64,000 nucleotides of DNA from NCBI RefSeq assembly GCF_007005445.1, contig NZ_CP041387.1, forward strand, positions 2,939,001 through 3,003,000. Direction: 5' to 3'. The notes beneath the pieces are model-generated. The model was given only the letters and a program-made list of their open reading frames with translations. It made no database searches and was not told the origin of the DNA. This stretch comes from Rhodopseudomonas palustris. GTDB lineage: Bacteria > Pseudomonadota > Alphaproteobacteria > Rhizobiales > Xanthobacteraceae. Position 1 is the stretch's first letter. Every line of letters begins with the position of its first letter. The translations under genes were made by a program, and so were the position numbers. This document shows, piece after piece, positions 37,129-48,776 of this stretch.

Positions 37129-38942
37129 CTCTGCTTCGACCGCTGCATCGCCGGCTTGGCTGTCGCCGCCTTGGCGGCGGTAAGGTTGTTGACGGTATTG
37201 ATCAGCGCGATGTGGGTCAGGGCCTGGGGGAAGTTGCCGGCCTGGCGCCGCTCCGTGGTGTCGTATTCCTCGGCCAGCAGGCCGAGATCGTTGGCGATGC
37301 CGGCGACGCGCTCGAACAGCGCTCTGGCGCGCTCGGTGTCACCGGCCAGCACATAGGCATCGGCAAGCCACAGCGTACAGGCGAGGAAAGCGCCCTCGAC
37401 CGGTTCGGTCTGGTCGGGCTGCTCGCGGGGATCGTGCCGCATCAGGAAACCGTCCACCATCAGATGGCGCTCCATCGCCTCCAGCGTACCCAGCACCCGC
37501 GGGTCGCGCGGCGGCAGGAACCCTACCGCCGGAATCAGTAGCACCGAGGCGTCCAGCACCTTGGCGCCATAGTGCTCGACGAAAGCGTTCTGCTCGGCAT
37601 CGAAGCCGTTGGCGCAGACGTCGGCGTGAATCCGCTCGCGCAACGCGCGCCACTCCGCCAGCGGCGCCTTCAGCCCGAATCTCTCAGCGCTCTTGATGCC
37701 GCGGTCGAACGCCACCCAGGTCATCACCTTGGACGAGACGTAATGCTGGCGCGGCCCGCGCAACTCCCAGATCCCACTGTCGGGCTGGTCCCAAATGGTG
37801 GCGAGATGCTGCAACACCTTGCACTCTACCGCCCAGGATTCGCCGTCGAGCTTGAGGTCGGCGGCACGCCATTGGTGGAAGGCGTCGATCAGCTCGCCGT
37901 AAACGTCGAGCTGCAATTGCGCGTGGGCTGCGTTGCCGATGCGCACCGGCTGCGCTCCCTGATAGCCGTCGAGCCAGTCGGCCTGCCATTCCATCAGCCG
38001 TCGCTCGCCGTAGATGCCGTACATGATCTGCATGTTGGCCGGATTGCCGGCGACCGCGCGCAGCAGCCAATCGTGCCAGGCAGCGGCTTCCTCGGTATAG
38101 CCGTTGTTCATCAGCGCCAGCAACGTGAAGGTCGCGTCGCGCAGCCAGCAGAACCGGTAGTCCCAGTTGCGCGCTCCGCCGAGCTTTTCCGGCAGCGAGG
38201 TGGTCGGCGCCGCGACGATGCCGCCCGACGGCGCGAAGGTCTGCGCCTTCAGTATGATCAGCGAGCGCATCACAAGGTCGCGATGTTCGCCCTGATAGCT
38301 GCAGCGGCCGGACCATTCCGCCCAGAACGCTTCGGTGTCCTTCAGCGCCTGGTGCGGATCGATCTCGGTCGGCACCGGCAGATGCGACGCCCCATAGGTC
38401 AGCACCAGTGGCACCACGTCGCCCTCGCCGATCTCGAAATCGGCGACCGTGGTCATGTCCCTGCCGTACGTCGCGACCGGCGTATGCAGCACGACCATGT
38501 CGGGTCCGCAGATCGCCAGGAGCGCGTCGTCCTCGCCGCGCTTCACCCATGGAATGCTCGCGCCGTAGCCGAACCTGATCACGAGCTGCATCGCCACCTC
38601 GACCCTGCCGCGATCGCCGCGCACCAAGCGGACCACGTCCGAAGCCGAGCCGCGCGGCGGCATGAAGTCGATCAGCGTGAACGCCCCGGTCGCGGTCTCG
38701 AAGGTCGTCTCCAGGATCAGGCTGTCGCCGCGATAACGCCGGCTGCAGCGCACGATCTCCTTCGCCGGCGCGATCTTCCAGCGGCCGTTGGCCTCACTGC
38801 CGAGCAGCGCCGCGAAACAGGCTTCGGAATCGAACGCCGGCCAGCACAGCCAATCGATCGATCCGTCGCGACCGACCAGCGCAGCGGTCTCGCAATCGCC
38901 GATCATCGCGTAGTCTTCGATGTCGCCGGGCAACGCGTTCAA
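37125..38942 (-). CDS. Glycoside hydrolase family 15 (glucoamylase or trehalase)
   Basis: A 605-residue protein. IEDYAMIGDCETAALVGRDG and SIDWLCWPAFDSEACFAALL begin the N-terminal beta domain. The alpha/alpha barrel has ARNWDYRFCWLRDATFTLLA, with the substrate-binding WLRD motif. Some bacterial GH15 enzymes of this form are trehalases, which would fit this trehalose cluster, while others are glucoamylases; sequence alone does not decide. The likely start is a TTG at 38942 overlapping the malQ stop (TTGA); a TTG at 38933 is possible. It is the second gene of a leftward malQ operon. Longer readings of this frame run into malQ. Confidence 0.87.
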   Translation of the reverse strand: MNALPGDIEDYAMIGDCETAALVGRDGSIDWLCWPAFDSEACFAALLGSEANGRWKIAPAKEIVRCSRRYRGDSLILETTFETATGAFTLIDFMPPRGSASDVVRLVRGDRGRVEVAMQLVIRFGYGASIPWVKRGEDDALLAICGPDMVVLHTPVATYGRDMTTVADFEIGEGDVVPLVLTYGASHLPVPTEIDPHQALKDTEAFWAEWSGRCSYQGEHRDLVMRSLIILKAQTFAPSGGIVAAPTTSLPEKLGGARNWDYRFCWLRDATFTLLALMNNGYTEEAAAWHDWLLRAVAGNPANMQIMYGIYGERRLMEWQADWLDGYQGAQPVRIGNAAHAQLQLDVYGELIDAFHQWRAADLKLDGESWAVECKVLQHLATIWDQPDSGIWELRGPRQHYVSSKVMTWVAFDRGIKSAERFGLKAPLAEWRALRERIHADVCANGFDAEQNAFVEHYGAKVLDASVLLIPAVGFLPPRDPRVLGTLEAMERHLMVDGFLMRHDPREQPDQTEPVEGAFLACTLWLADAYVLAGDTERARALFERVAGIANDLGLLAEEYDTTERRQAGNFPQALTHIALINTVNNLTAAKAATAKPAMQRSKQS

Positions 38943-40897
38943 CCCGGATTGCGGCGGTCGATCGTCGCCGCGAAAAGTGCCGAGCGGTTGATGATGGCGG
39001 CGACGTCTTCGAGCGGCTTCGGCAACCGCCGTCGCCAATTCGGATGTTCCGACACCGTCCCCGGCACATTGGGCTGGTCGAGCACCCCCAGCAGATCTTC
39101 CAGCGCGATCGCCAGCAGGCGCGACGGCGTACGCGCCAGGAAGGTCAACACCGCGTAGATGTCCTCGTGCTCGATGCCCTGATGGCGCAGGGCGTCGCCG
39201 AGCATCGCCAGCGCGTGGTGCCGGCTGTCGTCGCTCTCGCCGGGGTCGACCCCGATCGAGCGCTTCAGATGCAGGTCTGTGAGCGCGCGCCAACCCGAAT
39301 AGGTGGCGAGATCGTGGGTGTTGAAGGTCACCAGCGCGTTCGGCAGGTAGTGCTCGAGCCCGAAGAACCAGCCCTGGTGGAAGTCGCGCTCGAACATCAT
39401 CACCCGGTACGACCAGATCCCCCACGCCGCCAGCCGATCGCGGAAGCCGTCCGGAACGGTACCGAGGTCCTCGCCGATCACCACGCAGCGATGTCCGACG
39501 CTCTCCTGCGCGGTGACCGCGAGCAGCGCCTCGAACGGCATCTGCACGTAGACGCCCTCATGGGCGGCGAAGCCATGCGGGACGAGATACAGCCGATTGA
39601 GCCCGAGCACGTGATCGAGCCGGATTGCGCCGGCATAGCGCATCGAGGCCCGCAGCATGTCACGGAACGGCGCAAAGCCCGTCAGTTCCAGCCCTGGCGC
39701 GTTGAAGCCGGCCAGGCCCCAATTCTGACCCGCGGTGTTGAGCGAGTCCGGCGGCGCGCCGACCGACAGCAGCCGCGAGATCGCGGTCTGCTCGTTCCAG
39801 GCGTCGAAGCCGTCGCTCTGCACTCCGACCGCGACGTCGAGATACAGCCCTACGCTCATGCCGCGCGCTGCGGCGAGATCGCGGCAGCCGCGCAACTGAT
39901 CATCGGCGCACCATTGGGTGAAGGCGACGAATTCCACCTCGGCGGCATCGGGGCCCTGTCGCAATAGATCGCAGCGGGCATCGTCGGGCTGGCGCCATTC
40001 TTCCGGCCATTCCCACCATGGATGCCCGAACCGGTGCCGCAGAACTTCGAAACACGCGAACCGCGTCAGCAGCGGCGCGCGCTCGCGGCGGAATGCCTCG
40101 AACGCTTCGCGCCGGCTGTCGGACGCCGAGGTCCGGAACGCCTCATAGGCGGCCCGCAGACCCCGCCACTTCACGGCCGCCACCGCGGCGTAGTCGATCA
40201 GCTCGCCGTCGCGGAGCGCCGCCAGCGTCTGGGCGTCGACCGGCCGGTCGGCGGCGGAAAACTCCGGCAGCCGTTCGACATCGACATACAACGGATTGAG
40301 GAACAGCCGGCTGTTCGGCGAATAAGGGCTGCAATCCCCCGGCCGGTCGTCGAACAACGCATGCAGCGGATTGAGACCGATCCCGCCTGCCCCCAGCGCG
40401 GCCGCGAGCTCGATCAGGTTGGCCAGATCGGTGAAATCGCCGATGCCCCAATTGCGTACCGATCGCAGGCTGTAGAGCTGAACCGCGATCAGCCACGAGC
40501 GGTCGAATGCACCGCCGAAGGCGCGCCGCGGCGACATCAGCAGCGGCAGCTCCTCGGTGCGGCCGGATGCGTCGCTCAGCCGCACGCTGTGAATACCGGG
40601 CGGCAGATCCAGCGGCCAGCTCAGGGTCCGCTGCTCGGCGGCGCCTTCAACCAGCGCGCCCCCATCGGTGACGATACGCCAACGTACAGGCAGCACCGCC
40701 TGGGCGCCCAGCTCGGAGCGACACGGCTCGCCCTCCCGGATCACCACGATCCGGTCCAACAACCTGCGCTCGGCGGGCTGCGGCATCGCCTCGGTGATCA
40801 GCGCCAATGCCTCTGGCGGGGTGACGTGGCGGCGTCCCTGACCGTCGTAGAATTCGGTCTGGATGCCCAGCTCGGAAGCTCTGGTGAATAAATCCAT
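38939..40897 (-). CDS. malQ: 4-alpha-glucanotransferase (GH77)
   Basis: Disproportionates alpha-1,4-glucans, moving maltodextrin segments and releasing glucose. 652 residues. AVQLYSLRSVRNWGIGDFTDL is the opening of the barrel. The nucleophile Asp is in IRLDHVLGLNRLY, the acid/base Glu in VIGEDLGTVPDGF, and the transition-state Asp in TFNTHDLATYSGW. It begins the leftward operon with the GH15 gene and is divergent from glgE. A perfect EcfG-type promoter lies 67 bp upstream of the ATG. Confidence 0.93.
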   Translation of the reverse strand: MDLFTRASELGIQTEFYDGQGRRHVTPPEALALITEAMPQPAERRLLDRIVVIREGEPCRSELGAQAVLPVRWRIVTDGGALVEGAAEQRTLSWPLDLPPGIHSVRLSDASGRTEELPLLMSPRRAFGGAFDRSWLIAVQLYSLRSVRNWGIGDFTDLANLIELAAALGAGGIGLNPLHALFDDRPGDCSPYSPNSRLFLNPLYVDVERLPEFSAADRPVDAQTLAALRDGELIDYAAVAAVKWRGLRAAYEAFRTSASDSRREAFEAFRRERAPLLTRFACFEVLRHRFGHPWWEWPEEWRQPDDARCDLLRQGPDAAEVEFVAFTQWCADDQLRGCRDLAAARGMSVGLYLDVAVGVQSDGFDAWNEQTAISRLLSVGAPPDSLNTAGQNWGLAGFNAPGLELTGFAPFRDMLRASMRYAGAIRLDHVLGLNRLYLVPHGFAAHEGVYVQMPFEALLAVTAQESVGHRCVVIGEDLGTVPDGFRDRLAAWGIWSYRVMMFERDFHQGWFFGLEHYLPNALVTFNTHDLATYSGWRALTDLHLKRSIGVDPGESDDSRHHALAMLGDALRHQGIEHEDIYAVLTFLARTPSRLLAIALEDLLGVLDQPNVPGTVSEHPNWRRRLPKPLEDVAAIINRSALFAATIDRRNPG

Positions 40898-40963
40898 TAA
40901 GCACGCTGTCTACACGCCGCGCGGGTGCGCGGCGATTCCGCCTGTCCCAGGATAGTCATATCG

Positions 40964-40988
40964 AACGCAATTGCGTAGGGTGAGTTCC
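40964..40988 (-). promoter_or_regulatory. EcfG-type promoter of malQ
   Basis: On the minus strand, GGAAC (40988-40984), a 16-bp spacer and CGTT (40967-40964). This is a perfect match to the alphaproteobacterial general stress sigma consensus GGAAC-N16-CGTT, 67 bp upstream of the malQ ATG. Confidence 0.7.
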
Positions 40989-40991
40989 ATT

Positions 40992-41016
40992 GGAACCTGC
41001 GCGGTCGAGAAGCTTT
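40992..41016 (+). promoter_or_regulatory. Candidate EcfG-type promoter of glgE
   Basis: GGAAC (40992-40996), a 16-bp spacer and CTTT (41013-41016), one mismatch from consensus with the TT kept. Its -35 element is the mirror image of the malQ -35 element: GTTCC-ATT-GGAAC at 40984-40996. Confidence 0.5.
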
Positions 41017-41062
41017 GTAATGGAGAACCGCCCGGTTCACTATGGGACGAGTGTCCTAGATC

Positions 41063-43054
<1,992 letters not shown>

Positions 43055-43064
43055 GTGCGGAAAC

Positions 43065-46000
43065 ATGAATGAAATGTCACCGATCGTGGCGAACGACAGG
43101 CCGGGCGACGACGCCTCCGACGAGCTCTGGTACAAGGACGCCATCATCTACCAGTTGCACGTCAAGGCGTTCGCCGACAGCAACAATGACGGCATCGGCG
43201 ACTTCGCCGGCCTCACCGAGAAGCTGGACTATCTCCAGGAGCTCGGCGTCAATACGCTGTGGCTGCTGCCGTTCTATCCGTCGCCGCAGCGCGACGACGG
43301 CTACGACATCGCCGACTACGGCTCGATCAACCCCGACTTCGGCACCATGAAGGACTTTCGCCGCTTCATCTTTGAAGCGAAGCGGCGAAACCTACGCGTC
43401 ATCACCGAGCTGGTGGTCAACCACACTTCGGACCAGCACGCATGGTTCAAGCGGGCGCGGCGGAGCCCAAAGAATTCGAGCGCGCGCAACTGGTACGTCT
43501 GGAGCGACACCGACCAGATGTATCAGGGCACGCGGATCATCTTCACCGACACGGAAAAATCGAACTGGACCTGGGATCCGGAAGCCGGCCAATACTACTG
43601 GCACCGGTTCTTCTCGCACCAGCCCGACCTCAATTTCGACAATCCGCGCGTTGTCGGCGCGGTCGTCAAAGTGATGAAGCGCTGGCTCGACAACGGCGTC
43701 GACGGCTTCCGGCTCGACGCGATTCCCTACCTGTGCGAGCGCGACGGCACCAACAACGAGAACCTTCCCGAGACCCATGCGGTCATCAAGCGGCTGCGCG
43801 CCGAGCTGGACGCCTACGCCAAGGGCAAGCTGCTGCTGGCCGAGGCCAATCAGTGGCCGGAGGACGTCCAGCAGTATTTCGGCGACAGCGACGAATGCCA
43901 CATGGCCTACCACTTCCCGCTGATGCCGCGGATCTACATGGCGATCGCGCAGGAAGACCGCTTCCCGATCACCGACATCATGCGCCAGACGCCCGAGATT
44001 CCGCCCAACTGCCAATGGGCGATGTTCCTGCGCAACCACGACGAACTGACGCTCGAAATGGTCACCGACGTCGAGCGCGACTATCTGTGGAAGACCTACG
44101 CTGCCGACCCGCGGGCCCGGATCAACGTCGGCATTCGCCGCCGCCTGGCGCCGCTGATGGACAACGACCGCCGCAAGATCGAATTGATGAACTCGCTGCT
44201 GCTGTCGTTTCCCGGTACGCCGATCATCTATTACGGCGACGAGATCGGGATGGGCGACAACATCTATCTCGGCGACCGCAACGGCGTTCGCACCCCGATG
44301 CAATGGTCGTCCGACCGCAACGGCGGATTCTCGCGCGCCGACCCGGCGCGGCTGTATGCGCCGCCGATCATGGATCCGGTCTACGGCTACGCCTCGGTCA
44401 ACGTCGAGGCGCAGCAGCGCAGCCTGTCGTCGCTGCTCAGCGCGATGAAGCGGCTGATCGCGGTCCGCAAGTCAACGTCGGCGTTCGGCCGGGGCAGCAT
44501 GACCTTCATCCGGCCGAGCAACCGCGCCGTGCTCGCCTATGTCCGGCAGCACGAGGACGAAGTCATTCTCTGCGTCGCCAACCTGTCGCGGGCCGCGCAG
44601 GCGACCGAGCTGGATCTGTCGCCGTGGAAAGAGCGTGTGCCGCAAGAAATGCTCGGCCGCACCAAGTTTCCGCCGATCGGCGAACTGCCATACATGATCA
44701 CGCTGGCGCCGTTCGGCTTCTATTGGTTCAAGCTGGAAGAGCCCGGCACCGCCGCCCATGTCGCGCCGGTCTCCACCGTACCCGAATTCGTGACCCTGGT
44801 GGTGCCGCTGGGCTCGACCTGGATGACGCTGGGCCGCACCCGCTCGATGTTCGAGCACGAGGTACTGCCGACCTTCCTGTCGCGAACCCGCTGGTTTCCG
44901 GAGCGCAACCCGCGCGCGATCCATCCGCGGTTGACCTCGGCGATCCCGTTCGCCAACGACGGCGACAACCGTCCCTGGCTGGCGCTGTTTGAAGCGACGC
45001 TGCGCGGTACCACCGCACGCTATCTGCTGCCGATGCAGATCGACTGGGTCCGATTCGATCGCGAGCGCTACAACCCACGCGCTTACGCGGCGGTTCGCCA
45101 GGGCGCGCGCGAGGGCACTCTGCTCGACGTCGCCGCCGACCCGTCGTTCGTCGACCTGCTGCTGCAAAACGTCCGGAGCGCGCTCACTGTAATCGGCGAC
45201 GATGGCAATCGGCTCGAATTCCGTCCTGGCTCGCTGCTCGCCGAGCGGCCGGCGGGCCCGTTCGAGAACATCCGCCCGGTGGACGCCGAGCAGTCGAATT
45301 CGACCTCGCTGATCGACGAAGACTACGTCGTCAAATTATATCGGCGGCTACAGGTCGGCATCAATCCCGAGCTGGAGATGGGGCGGTTCCTCACGGAAGT
45401 GGCCGGCTACCGCAATACCCCGGCGCTGCTCGGCAGCGTCGAACTGGTCGAAGGCGACACCACGACGGCGATCGCGGTGGTGCACGAATTCATCGGCAAT
45501 CAGGGTGACGGCTGGACCCTCACCGCCGGCTATCTAGACCGCTATGTCGACGAGCAACGGGTGCTGACCGGCAATCCGGAGGCCGCCGAAAGTGATCAGT
45601 TCGCACCATATCTGCACTTCATGCAACATACCGGCCGGCGCGTCGCCGAAATGCACATCGCGCTGGCCGGTCACCCGGAGCTGCCCGATTTTGCGCCGGA
45701 GCCGATCGGCCCGGACGAGGCACGTTCGTGGGTCGCGACCGTCTCGGCCGCGGCCGAACGGGTACTCGGCGAGCTGCGGCGCCGGCGCGACGGCTTCAGC
45801 GACCCCGACAAGGCATTGGTCGACCGTCTTTTGGCGGCTCGCGAGATCCTGATGGGCCGCATCGGCGAGCTCCTGGGCGATGACGGCGGCCTGAACATCC
45901 GTCACCATGGCGATTTCCATCTCGGTCAGATGCTGATCGTCAAGGACGACATCTACATCATCGACTTCGAGGGCGAACCGCGCCGTACCCTCGCCGAGCG

Positions 46001-46367
46001 CCGCGCCAAGGCGCCGGCGGCACGCGATGTTGCCGGTCTGGTGCGCTCGATCGACTATTCGACCACTGCGGCGCTCACCCGCGCGCTCAAAACGCCGCCC
46101 GACGAACCCGGCCGGCTGAACGAAGCACTCGAACTGTGGCGCATCCGCGCCACGACCGCGTTCCTGGACGGGTACCGTCAGACCATGGGCGAAAGCCCGG
46201 TCTGGCCGGCCGATCCTGACGCAGCGGATCGATGGCTCGATTTCTTTCTGATTGAAAAGGCGCTGTACGAGATCGACTACGAGATCGCGCACCGTCCCGA
46301 TTGGCTGCGGGTGCCGCTCGCCGGCATTCTCCGCATCCTGTCGCCGCCGCCCGAGGAGTTTCCATGA
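43065..46367 (+). CDS. treS: Trehalose synthase fused to maltokinase
   Basis: A 1100-residue two-domain enzyme. The N-terminal 560 residues are a GH13 trehalose synthase that interconverts trehalose and maltose ([41 protein letters not shown] with the nucleophile Asp, [14 protein letters not shown] with the Glu, [12 protein letters not shown]). The C-terminal 500 residues are a maltokinase that makes maltose-1-phosphate: [14 protein letters not shown] and [17 protein letters not shown] are the kinase catalytic and Mg2+ motifs. The fusion channels trehalose directly to GlgE. It starts 10 bp after glgE and overlaps glgB by 4 bp (ATGA). Confidence 0.95.
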   Translation: MNEMSPIVANDRPGDDASDELWYKDAIIYQLHVKAFADSNNDGIGDFAGLTEKLDYLQELGVNTLWLLPFYPSPQRDDGYDIADYGSINPDFGTMKDFRRFIFEAKRRNLRVITELVVNHTSDQHAWFKRARRSPKNSSARNWYVWSDTDQMYQGTRIIFTDTEKSNWTWDPEAGQYYWHRFFSHQPDLNFDNPRVVGAVVKVMKRWLDNGVDGFRLDAIPYLCERDGTNNENLPETHAVIKRLRAELDAYAKGKLLLAEANQWPEDVQQYFGDSDECHMAYHFPLMPRIYMAIAQEDRFPITDIMRQTPEIPPNCQWAMFLRNHDELTLEMVTDVERDYLWKTYAADPRARINVGIRRRLAPLMDNDRRKIELMNSLLLSFPGTPIIYYGDEIGMGDNIYLGDRNGVRTPMQWSSDRNGGFSRADPARLYAPPIMDPVYGYASVNVEAQQRSLSSLLSAMKRLIAVRKSTSAFGRGSMTFIRPSNRAVLAYVRQHEDEVILCVANLSRAAQATELDLSPWKERVPQEMLGRTKFPPIGELPYMITLAPFGFYWFKLEEPGTAAHVAPVSTVPEFVTLVVPLGSTWMTLGRTRSMFEHEVLPTFLSRTRWFPERNPRAIHPRLTSAIPFANDGDNRPWLALFEATLRGTTARYLLPMQIDWVRFDRERYNPRAYAAVRQGAREGTLLDVAADPSFVDLLLQNVRSALTVIGDDGNRLEFRPGSLLAERPAGPFENIRPVDAEQSNSTSLIDEDYVVKLYRRLQVGINPELEMGRFLTEVAGYRNTPALLGSVELVEGDTTTAIAVVHEFIGNQGDGWTLTAGYLDRYVDEQRVLTGNPEAAESDQFAPYLHFMQHTGRRVAEMHIALAGHPELPDFAPEPIGPDEARSWVATVSAAAERVLGELRRRRDGFSDPDKALVDRLLAAREILMGRIGELLGDDGGLNIRHHGDFHLGQMLIVKDDIYIIDFEGEPRRTLAERRAKAPAARDVAGLVRSIDYSTTAALTRALKTPPDEPGRLNEALELWRIRATTAFLDGYRQTMGESPVWPADPDAADRWLDFFLIEKALYEIDYEIAHRPDWLRVPLAGILRILSPPPEEFP

Positions 46368-48514
46368 CCGCGCAATTGAGTGACGAAGCCTACGCTGTTG
46401 TCGAAGGCCGTCATGCCGACCCGTTTCATTATCTCGGCCCGCATCCACAGGACGGCGGTACCGTGGTTCGCGTCCTGCTGCCGGACGCCACCGCGGTCGA
46501 GGTGGTGGGAGACGACGGCACCACGGCTTCGCTCGAACAGGCCCACCGGTCCGGCCTATTCGTCGGAGCGCTGCCGGGCGCCGCATCGCGCTACACGCTT
46601 CGCGCCCGGTTCGGAGACACCACCGTCGAGCTGCACGACCCTTATCGCTTTCCCCCGATCCTGACCGACTTCGATCTCTATCTGCTCGGTGAAGGCACCG
46701 ATCAGCGGCTGTACGACAAGCTCGGCGCCCATCCGATGGAGCTGGACGGCATCGCCGGCGTCGCCTTTGTGGTACTGGCGCCCAACGCACGCCGCGTCAG
46801 CGTGGTCGGCGATTTCAACTATTGGAATCCGCTTCGCCACCAGATGCGGGTGCGCGGCAACGGCTATTGGGAACTGTTCATCCCGGGCGCCCGCGCCGGT
46901 GATCACTACAAGTTCGATCTTGCCGGACCGAACGGCGAGCAACTGCCCCAGAAATCAGATCCCTTGGCGTTCGCCGCCGAGCTGCGGCCGAAGACCGCAT
47001 CGATCGTGGTCGATGCCACCACGCTGCCGCGACCGCGACCCGCCCCGGACAACATCAACGCGCTGTCGGCACCGATGTCGATCTACGAGGTGCATCTCGG
47101 CTCGTGGCGCCGCAAGGACGGCGACCAGTGGCTGACCTACCGTGAGCTCGCCGAGCAATTGCCGGCCTATGTCCAAGACATGGGCTTCACCCATGTCGAA
47201 TTCCTGCCGGTCAGCGAGCATCCGTTCGACGGATCTTGGGGCTACCAGCCGACCGGCCTGTATGCTCCGACCTCGCGGTTCGGGTCGCCGGAAGACTTCT
47301 GCGCGCTGGTCGACGCCCTGCATGCAGCCGGCATCGGTGTGGTGCTCGACTGGGTGCCGGGCCATTTCCCGGACGATCCGCACGGCCTCGGTAATTTCGA
47401 CGGCACTGCGCTGTACGAGCACGCCAACCCGATGCAGGGGCGGCATCTCGACTGGGGCACCCTGATCTACAATTACGGCCGCACCGAAGTGGTCAATTTC
47501 CTCACCGCCAACGCACTGTTCTGGCTGGAGCGCTATGGCATCGATGCGCTGCGGGTCGATGCCGTAGCGTCGATGCTGTACCTCGACTACAGCCGGCCGG
47601 CAGGCGGCTGGATTCCCAACAAATTCGGCGGGCGTGAGAACATCGAGGCAATCGAGTTCATTCGCCGATTCAACACCGAGGTGTACGCCAAATTCCCGCA
47701 CGCCACCACCGCGGCCGAAGAATCCACGGCGTGGCCGCAGGTGTCTCGACCGGTCGAATTCGGCGGACTCGGCTTCGGCTACAAATGGAACATGGGGTGG
47801 ATGCACGATACGCTGAACTACATCAGCAAGGATCCGATCCACCGGAAATATCATCACGGCCAGATTCTGTTCGGGCTGCACTACGCGTTCTCGGAAAATT
47901 TCATCCTGCCGCTGTCGCATGACGAGGTCGTGCACGGCAAACGCTCCATCCTCGGCCGGATGCCGGGCGACGAGTGGCAGCGCTTTGCCAACCTGCGTGC
48001 CTACTACGCCTTCATGTTCGGCCACCCCGGCAAGAAACTGCTGTTCATGGGCGGTGAGTTCGGCCAGGAGCGGGAATGGAGCCACGACCGCTCGCTCGAT
48101 TGGCACCTGCTCGACTATCCGAAATACGCCGGCATCCAGGCACTGATCCGCGACCTCAACAAGCTGTATCGGTCGCTGCCGGCGCTGCATCAGCTCGACT
48201 GCGATCCGTTCGGCTTCGAATGGCTGATCACCGAAGACGCCAACCGCAACGTGTTCGCATGGATGCGAAAGGGCAACGACACCCGATCGCGCTGCCTGGT
48301 GATCGTCAACTTCTCGCCGAACGTATATCAGGACTACCGGGTGCGCGTACCGTTTCCGGGCCGCTGGCGCGAAGTATTCAACTCGGATTCGGCAGTGTAC
48401 GGCGGCAGCAATGTCGGCAATGGCGGCGAAGTCCGACCGCGGGACGGCCTGGTGCCGGAGCTGAGCCTGACGATTCCGCCGCTCGCCGCTATATTCCTCG
48501 TCCCAGAGGACTGA
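46364..48514 (+). CDS. glgB: 1,4-alpha-glucan branching enzyme
   Basis: Introduces alpha-1,6 branches into the glucan made by GlgE. 716 residues. The N-terminal carbohydrate-binding domains include [18 protein letters not shown] and [20 protein letters not shown]. The GH13 barrel has [30 protein letters not shown] (nucleophile Asp), [15 protein letters not shown] (acid/base Glu) and [12 protein letters not shown] (third Asp). ATG at 46364 overlaps the treS stop. A 262-bp gap separates it from glgX. Confidence 0.95.
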   Translation: MTAQLSDEAYAVVEGRHADPFHYLGPHPQDGGTVVRVLLPDATAVEVVGDDGTTASLEQAHRSGLFVGALPGAASRYTLRARFGDTTVELHDPYRFPPILTDFDLYLLGEGTDQRLYDKLGAHPMELDGIAGVAFVVLAPNARRVSVVGDFNYWNPLRHQMRVRGNGYWELFIPGARAGDHYKFDLAGPNGEQLPQKSDPLAFAAELRPKTASIVVDATTLPRPRPAPDNINALSAPMSIYEVHLGSWRRKDGDQWLTYRELAEQLPAYVQDMGFTHVEFLPVSEHPFDGSWGYQPTGLYAPTSRFGSPEDFCALVDALHAAGIGVVLDWVPGHFPDDPHGLGNFDGTALYEHANPMQGRHLDWGTLIYNYGRTEVVNFLTANALFWLERYGIDALRVDAVASMLYLDYSRPAGGWIPNKFGGRENIEAIEFIRRFNTEVYAKFPHATTAAEESTAWPQVSRPVEFGGLGFGYKWNMGWMHDTLNYISKDPIHRKYHHGQILFGLHYAFSENFILPLSHDEVVHGKRSILGRMPGDEWQRFANLRAYYAFMFGHPGKKLLFMGGEFGQEREWSHDRSLDWHLLDYPKYAGIQALIRDLNKLYRSLPALHQLDCDPFGFEWLITEDANRNVFAWMRKGNDTRSRCLVIVNFSPNVYQDYRVRVPFPGRWREVFNSDSAVYGGSNVGNGGEVRPRDGLVPELSLTIPPLAAIFLVPED

Positions 48515-48685
48515 ACAGACGAAAGTCGGGCGACATCGGGCAGGACGATCGCGTGTCGCCAGTCCTTGAGGCTTCGGATCTAAGGCGAAATGCTCCGAAG
48601 GGGTCGCCAGAGCCGAAACAGCTCCAATGTGACAGTCCCGCGAGCCAGCCCTGCGCGCCGGCGGCGTTGTCCACGGCGCCGCGCC

Positions 48686-48710
48686 GGAACAGCAGATTAA
48701 CAGTGTCCTT
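48686..48710 (+). promoter_or_regulatory. Weak candidate EcfG-type promoter of glgX
   Basis: GGAAC (48686-48690), 16 bp, CCTT (48707-48710), one mismatch from CGTT with the TT kept. It is 67 bp upstream of the glgX ATG, the same distance as in malQ. Confidence 0.35.
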
Positions 48711-48717
48711 CGATTTC

Positions 48718-48758
48718 GAAGTTCGCTAACAAAGACAATCGCAGGCTATGCGAACTTC
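48718..48758. promoter_or_regulatory. Inverted repeat in the glgX leader
   Basis: GAAGTTCG (48718-48725) and CGAACTTC (48751-48758) are perfect 8-bp arms with 25 bp between them, ending 18 bp before the glgX ATG. It could be an operator or a leader hairpin that masks the start region. No regulator gene is adjacent. Confidence 0.4.
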
Positions 48759-48776
48759 TTGATCGGGATACTCGCT

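Noticed and set aside
37125..39425. A 766-residue reading of the GH15 frame
   Set aside because: The first 160 residues overlap malQ out of frame. The GH15 family begins at IEDYAMIGDC, consistent with a TTG start at 38942.
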